In this document: piece after piece, positions 50,314-58,437 of the stretch
Layout of the letters: the number at the start of each line of letters is the position of its first letter
How positions within the stretch are numbered: the stretch's first letter is position 1
From: M3007 sp032115775
GTDB taxonomy: Bacteria > Bacteroidota > Bacteroidia > Chitinophagales > Saprospiraceae
DNA: 64,000 bases
NCBI GenBank assembly: GCA_032115775.1
Contig: JAUMBL010000060.1
Span: forward strand, 9,852-73,851
Reading direction: 5' to 3'
Program-made: the position numbers and the translations under genes
Notes under the pieces: generated by a model
What the model saw: the letters and a program-made list of their open reading frames with translations, nothing else
Told to the model about the DNA's origin: nothing
The model's database searches: none

Positions 50314-52572
50314 CTACTCGAGGGTAATTTCCTGCATCAGCACATCCCTGGAATTGCCGCCGACAAACACCCGGAATTTTCCTGGATCGGTTTTGAATTT
50401 CCCCTGGTGGTTCCAATAGCCCAGGTCGGCAGGCGTCAGTTGAAATTGTACCGTGCGTTTTTCGCCGGGCTTCAACAGGATTTTTTCAAAACCCTTCAAT
50501 TCTTTTACCGGCCGGGCAATATCCGCCGCGACATCCTGAATATAGAGTTGGACGACCTCCGCGCCGGCGGTTTGGCTGGTGTTGGTCACGTTCACGCGCA
50601 CCGTTACCGGTTTCCCGGATCCAACAGGCGCCTTGACTTCGAGGCCGGAATATTCGAATCGGGCATAGCTCAGGCCGTAGCCGAACGGATAGGCCGGGTC
50701 TTTCGGCAAATCCAAGTAGCCGCTGGTCCATAGCGTGCCGAATTCCGTTTGCGGGCGTCCGGTGCTCAGGGCGTTGTAGTAGAGCGGCACTTGCCCGGGG
50801 TGCTGGGGCCAGGTTAGCGGCAGTTTGCCGGAGGGGTTTACTTTGCCGGTGAGTACGTCGAGGAGCGCGTTGCCGGTTTCGAAGCCGGGTTGCCAGGCCA
50901 CCAGGATGGCGGGCACATTGGCATTGGCCCAAGGGAATACCAGCGGTCGGCTGTTGAAGAGCGCCATCACGACCGGTTTGTTGCCGCGGCTGACGATGCG
51001 CAGGATCGTTTCCTGTCCGCGCGGCAATTCGAGCGAGGCCACGGAACGGCTTTCGCCGCAATCGAACCCGCGTTCGCCGACGCAAACGATCACGACTTCC
51101 GCCTCCTGAGCGGCTTTGAGCGCAGCGGAGTATGCTTTTTCATCGCAGGTGGCGTTGAGGCAGATTTCGGTTACGGTTACTTCAAATCCCAGGGCCTCCA
51201 ATCCGGGTTTCAGGGCCATCGCCGGCGTGACGACCTTAGTAGAGTCGTATTCGCGCATGCCCAGGCCGAGCGTCCAGAAGCTCATATAGTCCTTATTGCC
51301 ACGGCTGTCGGCGTACGGGCCGATGATGGCGATTTTTTTAAACGGGCTTTCCGGCGTGAGCGGCAGCAATCCGCCGTCGTTTTTGAGCAGCACCATACTT
51401 TCCGCGGCCAGCGCGCGGGCGGCGGCGCGGTATTCCGGTTTTTCGAGGGTATTTGCCCGGCGTTTCGCGTCGAGGTAGCGGAAGGGATCGTCGAAAAGTC
51501 CGAGTTGGAATTTGAGGCGGAGTACCCGTTTGACGGCCTCGTCTATTTGCGTTTGCGAAATGCGCCCGCTTTCCAGGGCTTTTTTCAATCCGCGCTGGTA
51601 CGTTCCGCCGGCCATATCCATATCGCAGCCGGCGGCGAGGCATTTAGCCGACGCGTCGGCGTCGTCGGTAGCGGCGCCGTGCACGATCGTTTCGCCCACC
51701 GAATTCCAATCGCTCACCATGAGGCCCTGCCAGCCCCATTCCTTGCGGAGAATATCCTCCTGTAGGAAGCGGTTCATCGTGGCCGGCACGCCGTTCAGGG
51801 TATTAAAGGCGTTCATGAAGGTAGCGCAGCCGGCATCGGCTGCGGCTTTGAACGGGGGCAGGACGATTTCCCGCAGGCGTTGCTCGCTCATATCCACCGT
51901 ATTGTAATCGCGGCCGCCTTCTGCGAAGCCGTAGGCGGCGAAGTGTTTGGCGCAGGCGGCGACGGTATTGGGGAGCGACAGGTCGGCGCCCTGGAATCCG
52001 CGTACGCGTGCGGCGGCGATTTTGGCGCCCAGCCAGGGGTCTTCGCCGGCGCCTTCCATCACGCGCCCCCAACGGGGATCGCGGGAGATATCCACCATCG
52101 GCGCGAAGGTCCAGTGCTGGCCGTCGGCCGAGGCCTCTTCGGCGGCGATGCGCTCCGCCTGTTCGATGGCTGCCAAGTTCCAGGAGGCGGCCTGCGCCAG
52201 CGGAATTGGGAAGATCGTTTTATACCCGTGGATGACGTCGAATCCGAAGAGCAGGGGAATCCCCAGGCGGGATTCCTTGACGGCAGTTTCCTGCAGGATG
52301 CGCTTGTTGTCGAAATTTGTATGACTCAGGATGCTGCCTGCTTGTCCGGCGCGGATTTGATTCAGCAGGTTGTCCTTGTTGACTGGCGTTCCGGTGCTGA
52401 TATCGCCGGTCACCTGATTGATTTGGCCGATTTTTTCCTCCAGCGTCATTTTAGCGAGCAGGGCCTGCACGCGTTGTTCGATATTGGCGGCGGAAGACTG
52501 GGCGGCGGCCGGGAGCGTCCAGCCGATACAAAGCGCTGTTAGGGCGCAGCATAGTATTTTTTTCATAATCAA
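50314..52572 (-). CDS. bglX: Periplasmic beta-glucosidase, glycoside hydrolase family 3 (BglX-like)
   Basis: This 752-residue, secreted enzyme has a signal peptide (MIMKKILCCALTALCIGWTL...). The GH3 N-terminal barrel has IPLLFGFDVIHGYKTIFPIP and the nucleophile Asp in LMVSDWNSVGE. The C-terminal alpha/beta sandwich carries the KIAIIGPYADSRGNKD segment, and a fibronectin III-like domain ends the protein (VRVNVTNTSQTAGAEVVQLY). It hydrolyses beta-linked glucosides in the periplasm. The architecture and length match BglX. No SusC/SusD pair lies nearby, so it is not part of a recognisable polysaccharide utilisation locus here. Confidence 0.95.
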   Translation of the reverse strand: MIMKKILCCALTALCIGWTLPAAAQSSAANIEQRVQALLAKMTLEEKIGQINQVTGDISTGTPVNKDNLLNQIRAGQAGSILSHTNFDNKRILQETAVKESRLGIPLLFGFDVIHGYKTIFPIPLAQAASWNLAAIEQAERIAAEEASADGQHWTFAPMVDISRDPRWGRVMEGAGEDPWLGAKIAAARVRGFQGADLSLPNTVAACAKHFAAYGFAEGGRDYNTVDMSEQRLREIVLPPFKAAADAGCATFMNAFNTLNGVPATMNRFLQEDILRKEWGWQGLMVSDWNSVGETIVHGAATDDADASAKCLAAGCDMDMAGGTYQRGLKKALESGRISQTQIDEAVKRVLRLKFQLGLFDDPFRYLDAKRRANTLEKPEYRAAARALAAESMVLLKNDGGLLPLTPESPFKKIAIIGPYADSRGNKDYMSFWTLGLGMREYDSTKVVTPAMALKPGLEALGFEVTVTEICLNATCDEKAYSAALKAAQEAEVVIVCVGERGFDCGESRSVASLELPRGQETILRIVSRGNKPVVMALFNSRPLVFPWANANVPAILVAWQPGFETGNALLDVLTGKVNPSGKLPLTWPQHPGQVPLYYNALSTGRPQTEFGTLWTSGYLDLPKDPAYPFGYGLSYARFEYSGLEVKAPVGSGKPVTVRVNVTNTSQTAGAEVVQLYIQDVAADIARPVKELKGFEKILLKPGEKRTVQFQLTPADLGYWNHQGKFKTDPGKFRVFVGGNSRDVLMQEITLE

Positions 52573-52624
52573 TAGATAAAAATACGACCGGCGGGCCGGC
52601 GCTAAAATTTTAGAACCTTGTTGT

Positions 52625-52690
52625 ATTGGGGGATAAAATAATATTTAGTCGTCTGTTTTTTTTGAAACAAACAGACGGCCAAACAAAATA
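52625..52690. repeat. Degenerate palindrome E7 downstream of the RND adaptor gene
   Basis: GTCTGTTT at 52651-52658 pairs with AAACAGAC at 52669-52676, next to ATAAAATAAT as in the composite elements, but without a GC hairpin. It lies 36 nt beyond the adaptor stop on the minus strand and probably terminates it. Confidence 0.6.
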
Positions 52691-52726
52691 TTTGTTGTTT
52701 CACAGGCTGTTCCTGGACTTATTACA

Positions 52727-53794
52727 TTACTGTTCTTTCATAATTTGCACCCGCGCGCCATCGTGGAGGTTCATTTGGCCAGACACTACTACGCGTTCGC
52801 CGGCAGACAGGCCGGCGCTGACTTCCACTTTTTCGCCGACGGTAACGCCCAATTTGACGGGGCGTTCCAGGGCGATGGAGTCCGTTCCGACTACATACAC
52901 CTTGGCGTCCTGCAGGCTGCCGGTAATCGCTTTGCGGGGCAGCACAAGGCCTTGGCGGCTGTCGCTGAATTCAAAAATCGCTTTCGCGTGCATACCGGCA
53001 CGGAGCGGCTGTCCGGGCAGGTTCGGTACCTCGATTTCCACATCGTAGTTAAAAGCGTTATCGGCCCGCAATCCGATATTGGTTACCTTGCCCCGGATCG
53101 GTCTGTTGGGATACACATCGGCAAATACCATGACCGTCTGGCCTTTTTTCACGTGCAGAATATCCCGTTCGATCACTTTGACCATCAGGAACAATTTTTC
53201 CAGGTTGGTGATTTGCGCCACCTGAATGCCCGGGCCGATCACGCTCCCGCGCTCGATAAACCGCAGACCCATTGTGCCCGTCATCGGCGCTTTGATGGAC
53301 GTATTGGCGATTTGCTTTTGCAGCCCCTTTTGCTTTGCTTCGGCGGCCAGCAAGCCCAATTCGATATCCTCGATTTTATTTTTGGGCACCGCCTCGCCGG
53401 AAATCAGGTTGTCCAGGCGTTCTTTGTCCTTTTTGAGTTTGGCGATATTCGCCTCCGTGGCGTCCAGCTCGATGCGGAGAATCTCCTCGTCCACTTTGGC
53501 GATCACCTCCCCTTCTTTTACCCATTCGCCTTTGTTTTTATTGACGGCCACGACCCGTCCGGCGGTTTCGGAGATCACAAACATTTCCTTTGTCGGCAGG
53601 AATATACCATTAGTTTCCAGACGATTGGAGAGCCGTTCCATTTGCGGACGAAGCACTTCGACCGGCACGTGCGCGCGGCCCACCAGGGATATCCGGGCTT
53701 CATTTTCAATGCTCTTTTTGTTGGCGCAGAGTTTCCAGCCGATCAGGCAAAAGCCGGCGATCAACAAGAGCCAGAGATAAGCGTACTTTTTCAA
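52727..53794 (-). CDS. RND/MacA-type periplasmic adaptor (HlyD family) of an efflux pump
   Basis: This 355-residue membrane-fusion protein has an N-terminal anchor (YAYLWLLLIAGFCLIGWKLC), a barrel-sandwich lipoyl-like domain (ETAGRVVAVNKNKGEWVKEG...KVDEEILRIE), a coiled-coil hairpin (~120-175), then a beta-barrel (GTMGLRFIERGSVIGPGIQV) and a membrane-proximal domain ending VVVSGQMNLHDGARVQIM. Such proteins link an inner-membrane RND or ABC transporter to an outer-membrane channel. Neither partner is adjacent on the downstream side; the gene could be the last or the only member of its operon, because the divergent region upstream belongs to another gene. Confidence 0.9.
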   Translation of the reverse strand: MKKYAYLWLLLIAGFCLIGWKLCANKKSIENEARISLVGRAHVPVEVLRPQMERLSNRLETNGIFLPTKEMFVISETAGRVVAVNKNKGEWVKEGEVIAKVDEEILRIELDATEANIAKLKKDKERLDNLISGEAVPKNKIEDIELGLLAAEAKQKGLQKQIANTSIKAPMTGTMGLRFIERGSVIGPGIQVAQITNLEKLFLMVKVIERDILHVKKGQTVMVFADVYPNRPIRGKVTNIGLRADNAFNYDVEIEVPNLPGQPLRAGMHAKAIFEFSDSRQGLVLPRKAITGSLQDAKVYVVGTDSIALERPVKLGVTVGEKVEVSAGLSAGERVVVSGQMNLHDGARVQIMKEQ

Positions 53795-53942
53795 CAGATA
53801 TAATTTTTAAGCGACTACCCTGCGGCGGCTTGCGCTTAGAGCATATTGGCGCTAAAACAGGCCGCGCAGGGACTTATTTTCAAAATGCGCCGCAAAATAC
53901 GGAAAAAGTTGGGTTCCGGCGCGCGCACGAAATGTCCGTTTA

Positions 53943-53974
53943 TTGCGTTCATTCAACGAAGCGCCGTATCTTTG
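53943..53974 (+). promoter_or_regulatory. Putative promoter of the LamG/type IX-sorted gene
   Basis: TTG at 53943-53945 and TATCTTTG at 53967-53974 are spaced by 21 nt, a good match to the Bacteroidota TTG / TAnnTTTG promoter. The start codon lies 50 nt downstream. The rest of the gap 53795-54024 shows nothing else recognisable. Confidence 0.65.
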
Positions 53975-54024
53975 CACACGGCGACCATATTTTTAAAAAC
54001 GCGTTCCACAAATACCTGATATAC

Positions 54025-55254
54025 ATGCGCTTACTAATCGCTTTTTTGCTTTTGCTGTGCGGCGGATCTGCTTTTTCCCAAAATTTACCTGATCGCCTGA
54101 CCGCCAATTTCACGTTTGACGATTGCGACGGCTTCGACGACAGCGGCAACGGATCGGCTGCCGCCCTGGTAGGCGGTCCCTTGTGCGCCTGCGGGGTGGT
54201 GGATTCTGCCCTGCGTTTCGACGGCAAAAACGACGCCCTGTTTCTGGTCGGCCCGGTGAATGACGTGTTTTCTACTTCCGACTTTTCGGTGAGCTTTTAT
54301 ATGAAACCCCTCACCCCGGCGCCCGGCCCGGGCAGCAATAGCACGCAGGTCATCCTCGCCAAACAAAGTATCTGCAACCGGGATAATGTTTTCTGGGTGC
54401 GCTACCAGCCGAATACCAAAGTGGTGTCCTCGCTGATCGCCGAAAACGACAGCCTGCTGATTACGGTTAGCGGCAAACTCGATGCCGACCCCTGCTGGCA
54501 ACTCATCACGCTGGTGCGCAGCAACCTGCAGTACACGCTGTACATCAACGGCGCATTGCGCGACTCCCGAAGCGCCTCCAAACGCATCAACCTCAACTCA
54601 ACCGCCAACCTCCGGGTCGGCGAGGCCGTCTGCCAACTCGATACCAATTATTTGGGTTACTTGGACGAACTGCAGTTCTACAACAAAGCCCTGAAACCGG
54701 ACGAATTTCGCCTGATAGACCGCCGGCCCGATAAAATCGCCAACTCCGACACGCTGATCTACCTGGGCAACAGTTTCAATATCGAAATCACGAACACCTG
54801 CGCCACGCAGTTTAGCTGGTCGCCCACCGCCGGCGTCTCCGATCCGACAAGCCCCACCCCGACCATTACGCCCACTGCCACAACCGAATATACCCTGATC
54901 TTTGAACACCAGGGCGAATGCCTGGGGAAAGACCGGATTCTCGTGAAAGTAATAGACCCGGATACGCTCGACTGCACGCAGATTTTTATCCCCAATGCGT
55001 TTACGCCAGGGGCTTCGCCCGGCCGGAACGACCGCTTCGGCGTCAGCAATCCGTTCGCGGTGAACGATTTTATCTCGTTTGAAATTTTTGATCGCTGGGG
55101 CGGGCGCATGTTCAATGCCACCTCGGCCTTCGAAACCTGGGACGGGAATTTTCAGGACAAACCAGTCAATCCAGGCGTCTATCTCTACCGCCTGCGCTTT
55201 CGGTGTCAAGGACAGGAAGAACTTCGAACCGGCAGCGTGACGCTGCTGCGATAA
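54025..55254 (+). CDS. Secreted LamG-domain protein with type IX secretion (gliding motility) C-terminal domain
   Basis: A 409-residue protein when started at the ATG at 54025 (MRLLIAFLLLLCGGSAFS, a signal peptide). Residues ~25-225 form a concanavalin-like LamG domain (LTANFTFDDCDGFDDSGNGS; YLGYLDELQFYNKALKPDEF). A short Ig-like region follows. The last ~90 residues are the gliding-motility-associated C-terminal domain: IFIPNAFTPGASPGRNDRF, then FDRWGGRMFNATSAFETWDG and NPGVYLYRLRF. That domain directs export through the outer membrane by the type IX system, so the protein is likely surface-displayed or released. A glycan ligand is possible. Confidence 0.92.
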   Translation: MRLLIAFLLLLCGGSAFSQNLPDRLTANFTFDDCDGFDDSGNGSAAALVGGPLCACGVVDSALRFDGKNDALFLVGPVNDVFSTSDFSVSFYMKPLTPAPGPGSNSTQVILAKQSICNRDNVFWVRYQPNTKVVSSLIAENDSLLITVSGKLDADPCWQLITLVRSNLQYTLYINGALRDSRSASKRINLNSTANLRVGEAVCQLDTNYLGYLDELQFYNKALKPDEFRLIDRRPDKIANSDTLIYLGNSFNIEITNTCATQFSWSPTAGVSDPTSPTPTITPTATTEYTLIFEHQGECLGKDRILVKVIDPDTLDCTQIFIPNAFTPGASPGRNDRFGVSNPFAVNDFISFEIFDRWGGRMFNATSAFETWDGNFQDKPVNPGVYLYRLRFRCQGQEELRTGSVTLLR

Positions 55255-55277
55255 AAATAGGGATTTTACAGAAAAGT

Positions 55278-55366
55278 ATTTCGCCGCCTTCGGCGGCGAA
55301 ATAGAAGCGTGCATGGCCGTCTTTTTTTGATTTTTCTAAAAAAAAATCAAAAAAAGACGGCCATGC
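55278..55366. repeat. Composite palindrome E8
   Basis: The GC hairpin is at 55278-55302. The long palindrome at 55311-55366 has arms GCATGGCCGTC and the T7-GA-T5 core. It separates two convergent genes. Confidence 0.85.
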
Positions 55367-55409
55367 AACGTATTATTTTAATTCGAATAGAATGAACTCC
55401 CCACTTTGC

Positions 55410-56183
55410 CTATTTCTTGAAGGCAGCAATCGCCTGTTTAGAAAAATCCGATAACGACAAACGGCCGCTGATAGCGGCCCGCTCAGCCATCAGATCGTCC
55501 CAACCCTCCGTGCCTTGCCAAAAAACGCGCTTGAGCGCCGTCAGGGCTTCCGGGCTGTAGTCGCTCAATTTTTGACAAAACTGGGCGATGCGCGCGTCCA
55601 GCGCCTCGGCGGAATCCAGCACGTCCTGAAACAAACCCTTCGCCTGCGCCCAATCGGGCGCTTGCCAATCCTCCGGCGTGAGCGCCATCTGCATATAGGC
55701 CGCCGTACCGATTTTCCGCTCCACGGCCGGTCCGATTACAAACGGCCCAAAGCCGACGGCCAATTCGCTCAGGCGGACGGACGCCCACTGCGTCGCAAAA
55801 CAGTAATCCGTAGCGGCGGCCAACCCGACGCCGCCGCCGACTGCCTTGCCGTGTATCCTGCCGACAATTATTTTCGGGCAGCTGCGCATGGCGCAGATCA
55901 CCCGACCGAATCCGGAAAAAAACCGGTTGGCCGTCTCGTCGTCAGCGATCGCTATTAATTCATCAAAGCTGGCGCCGGCGCAAAAAGTGCGGTGCTCGGC
56001 GCTTTCCAGCATAATCACTTTTACCCGCGGATCCGCGCCTGCCTCCGCAAACGCGTCCGTCAATCCCTGCAGCAGACGGCTGGGCAGACTGTTGTGGTTT
56101 GGGTGGTAAAATACGATGCGCGCAATCCCGGCGGGGTTTACTTCCAGGCGGACGTAGCCTTGTTGGGTGATGTTGTCTGACAT
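55410..56183 (-). CDS. Enoyl-CoA hydratase/isomerase family protein
   Basis: This 257-residue crotonase-fold enzyme has the first oxyanion-hole region SAEHRTFCAGASFDELIAI and the second IHGKAVGGGVGLAAATDYCF. The catalytic acid region reads VRLSELAVGFGPFVIGPAVE, with a Glu in the position usual for hydratases. The exact reaction cannot be fixed. It might work with the acyl-CoA synthetase and thiolase elsewhere in this window. It is transcribed alone, with palindrome E8 beyond its stop. Confidence 0.9.
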   Translation of the reverse strand: MSDNITQQGYVRLEVNPAGIARIVFYHPNHNSLPSRLLQGLTDAFAEAGADPRVKVIMLESAEHRTFCAGASFDELIAIADDETANRFFSGFGRVICAMRSCPKIIVGRIHGKAVGGGVGLAAATDYCFATQWASVRLSELAVGFGPFVIGPAVERKIGTAAYMQMALTPEDWQAPDWAQAKGLFQDVLDSAEALDARIAQFCQKLSDYSPEALTALKRVFWQGTEGWDDLMAERAAISGRLSLSDFSKQAIAAFKK

Positions 56184-56498
56184 GGTGGTGGATTAATGCG
56201 TGAAGAAAGAAGCTATTTGAAAAGGGACTGATTGCCACAAAACGCGTCGTTTTGAGGCATTTTATTTCAAAAATATACGCGTTCCAGGCTCGCCGGTTTG
56301 CCGGCGGGGGATCGAACCGCGTGCCAAAGTTAGGGGTTCTGCACCGGATTCCAAATAGCCGCTGATTGGCGTCCCATACCGCGTCAGGCATTTTTCCGAA
56401 GCATTTCACGCATCCGCCGTCCAAATGCTGCGGCATCCGCGCTGCTGATTTGTACTTTTGAGTATTGGAGTTATATTTGCCCAGATAAACAGTAACAT
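56184..56498. other. Gap upstream of the enoyl-CoA hydratase gene, no gene recognised
   Basis: These 315 nt have no convincing gene. A GC-rich inverted repeat GCCGGTTTGCCGGC at 56294-56307, followed by GGGATCGAACCGCG, looks a little like a tRNA or tmRNA 3' end on the minus strand, but no matching acceptor or D-arm could be folded. The sequence may be a decayed RNA gene or the promoter of the hydratase gene. Confidence 0.35.
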
Positions 56499-56506
56499 CA
56501 AACAGA

Positions 56507-56668
56507 GTAACTACTTAGCCGGTCGCGTCTGAGCCAAAAAAGGATCCATTTTTTGCCAGACGAAGCGATTTTTTGCAGGCCGTAGCAGCGCTACGGTCAA
56601 AAAAAATTGCGAAGTATGGCGGAAAATGGGACTTTTTGGGCCAGACAGCGAGCCGGCTAAGTAGTTAC
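56507..56668 (+). mobile_element. 162-bp MITE copy 7
   Basis: Full-length copy flanked by the 8-bp duplication CAAACAGA at 56499-56506 and 56669-56676. It marks the left border of the scrambled restriction-modification region. Confidence 0.95.
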
Positions 56669-56684
56669 CAAACAGATATAATAT

Positions 56685-56865
56685 AGGTGTTCGCCCAGAA
56701 TCTGCATTCCAGCGAGGCCCTGCGCGCCAGCTTTCGGGATTGCTACGAGCGCGGCACTATGATTTCGCATCCATCGTGCGCCTGGGCGATCTGATCCCGC
56801 AGGCCATTTTGCTGGAAGACGAGCAGTTGCTGATGTATTATGATATTGCGCGGGATAGGGTGTAG
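56685..56865 (+). pseudogene. Frameshifted C-terminal gene remnant
   Basis: From ~56698 one frame reads FAQNLHSSEALRASFRDCYE. After about 56755 the reading continues in another frame as HYDFASIVRLGDLIPQAILL..., ending YYDIARDRV and a stop at 56863-56865. The two pieces look like one C-terminal domain broken by a single-base frameshift, with no start codon or N-terminal part. The family was not recognised. It lies between MITE copy 7 and the AAA ATPase gene. Confidence 0.5.
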
Positions 56866-56905
56866 GGTTTTGGCAGATATTGGAAGAATGATGTAACTTT
56901 ACGGC

Positions 56906-58057
56906 ATGCGTATCCATCATATTGATATCAAAAATTTCAGGGGTATCGAGCATTTGGCGTTCGATCTGCATCCGCAATTCAACCTGCTTATCGGCGAAAA
57001 TGGCAGCGGTAAAACTGCTATTCTGGAAGCTTTGACCGTGGCGATGGGTTCCTTTTTCGTGGGTATTCGCGGAGCCGATTCCCGATTGATACGCGATGAA
57101 GACATCCGGATATTCAGAACGCCGGAAGGCTCGGTCGAATTCAGTCCAGAAACACTGATCCTCGCCACGGGGAAGATCAACGGCGGATCGGCGATTACAT
57201 GGGCCAGAGAGCGTCAGGGCATAAAGGGGAAGACCCGTTACAAGTACGTCGCAGAATTAAAGAAGACCTCGGAGAAACTGTATCGCTCCCTGACCGACTC
57301 TTCCCGGAGTGATTTCATGGATATGCCGGTATTGGCTTATTACTCTACAGCAAGGCTCTGGAAGGAAGGACGTGTTAACCAGAAAAAAGAAAAAGGAGAG
57401 AAGACCGTACGCAACGTGCCTTCCCGACTGCGTGGGTACAAAGATGCGTTGCAGACGAACTCCACCTTTGCCATCATGCTAAAATGGTTTGAGGGCAAGT
57501 TCTCCGCTTTGCGGATTAAAAGAGAGCCTTCCATTCAATTAGAGGCCGTTCGGTCGGTCATTGTACGAAACATACCGGGCTGCAAGAACGTGTACTGGGA
57601 ATTTGACCCCGACAGGATTCGGACCTTGTACATTGAATTTGAAAATGGAGAAGATTTGCCGTTCAGTTATCTCAGCGACGGCTACCGCAATTTGCTCGCT
57701 ATTTTTGCCGATATTGCCTATCGTTGCGTCACGTTGAACCCGCATTACGGGGCGGAAGCGCCTGCCCAGTCTGCCGGGATCGTGTTGATTGATGAACTGG
57801 ATTTGCATTTGCACCCGGCCTGGCAAAAGACCATCATCAAACAGTTGAAGGAGACCTTTCCGAACATCCAGTTTGTGACCACCACGCATTCGCCGTTTCT
57901 GATTCAAGAGACGGCGGACGGAGAACTATTTCGCTTAACGAACACCAATCATATTACTGCAGGAGGGGCTGAGCAATATAGTTTAGAGGACGTTGCCGAA
58001 TATCTCCAACAAGTGTCCGATCCGGCATGGAGTTTAAAAAAGAAGGTAACTACTTAG
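56906..58057 (+). CDS. AAA family ATPase (RecF/SMC-like, PtuA-type), 3' end cut by a MITE
   Basis: A 383-residue protein of the type common in anti-phage systems (Septu PtuA, retron and Gabija-like ATPases are relatives by architecture). Walker A is GENGSGKTA at 30-38. The ABC-like signature region LSDGYRNLLAIFADIAYR lies near 255, and Walker B with D-loop and switch His is IVLIDELDLHLHPAWQ plus TTTHSPFLI. The last codons VTT and the stop come from MITE copy 8, so the native C-terminus and any downstream partner gene are lost. TAACTTTA at 56894-56901 is a possible -7 box. It has no intact effector nuclease next to it other than the DUF1016 gene. Confidence 0.82.
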   Translation: MRIHHIDIKNFRGIEHLAFDLHPQFNLLIGENGSGKTAILEALTVAMGSFFVGIRGADSRLIRDEDIRIFRTPEGSVEFSPETLILATGKINGGSAITWARERQGIKGKTRYKYVAELKKTSEKLYRSLTDSSRSDFMDMPVLAYYSTARLWKEGRVNQKKEKGEKTVRNVPSRLRGYKDALQTNSTFAIMLKWFEGKFSALRIKREPSIQLEAVRSVIVRNIPGCKNVYWEFDPDRIRTLYIEFENGEDLPFSYLSDGYRNLLAIFADIAYRCVTLNPHYGAEAPAQSAGIVLIDELDLHLHPAWQKTIIKQLKETFPNIQFVTTTHSPFLIQETADGELFRLTNTNHITAGGAEQYSLEDVAEYLQQVSDPAWSLKKKVTT

Positions 58058-58205
58058 CCGGTCGCGTCTGAGACAAAAAAGGATCCATTTTTTGCCAAAC
58101 GAAGCGATTTTTTGCAGTCCGTAGCAGCGCCAGAGTAAAAAAATTGCGAAGTTTGGCGGAAAATGGGATTTTTTGAGCCAGACAGCGAGCCGGCTAAGTA
58201 GTTAC
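58046..58205 (+). mobile_element. MITE copy 8 (160 bp) at a chimeric junction
   Basis: Ends are intact (GTAACTACTTAGCCGG), with a few internal differences including a degenerate CCGTAGCAGCGCCAGAG centre. The left flank (AAAAAGAAG, end of the ATPase gene) and right flank (AAAAATTC, inside a mod gene) do not match, so there is no target duplication. The right flank is identical to that of copy 9. Confidence 0.93.
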
Positions 58206-58434
58206 AAAAATTCAGAGAATTGAAGTAGGCGCAGAGGCAAGCATTTACCATACTGCGGACAAACGCTTTGCCTTTGTCCTTGATAAATTCACAGCGGAGG
58301 TGCAGGAAAGTGTGCTGGCGCTCCGGCCCCGGACGGTGATTTGTCTGGATAGCCTCTTTCAGGGGCAAGACATGGTAAAAACCAATGCGCAACTGAAGTT
58401 TGAGGACAACGATATTACATTTAAGACGGTGTAA
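58206..58434 (+). pseudogene. 3' fragment of a type III DNA methyltransferase gene (mod), copy A
   Basis: 75 codons are open from 58207 to the TAA at 58432-58434, reading KIQRIEVGAEASIYHTADKR... and ending DNDITFKTV. The LDSLFQGQDMVKTNAQLKFE segment is characteristic of the C-terminus of type III Mod proteins. The rest of the gene, with its catalytic motifs, is missing and replaced by MITE copy 8. It is followed 3 nt later by a DUF1016 gene. A near-identical fragment (about 8 differences in 229 nt) lies at 59955. Confidence 0.85.
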
Positions 58435-58437
58435 AGG

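Noticed and set aside
56270..56360. Possible tRNA or tmRNA 3' end on the minus strand (GATCGAACC-like element next to a GC stem)
   Set aside because: No acceptor stem, D-arm or anticodon arm could be folded, and no tag-peptide reading frame was found; only mentioned as unexplained sequence.
58206..58434. A functional small protein related to the methyltransferase
   Set aside because: The fragment has no start codon, begins at a MITE junction and lacks all methyltransferase catalytic motifs, so it is a remnant.
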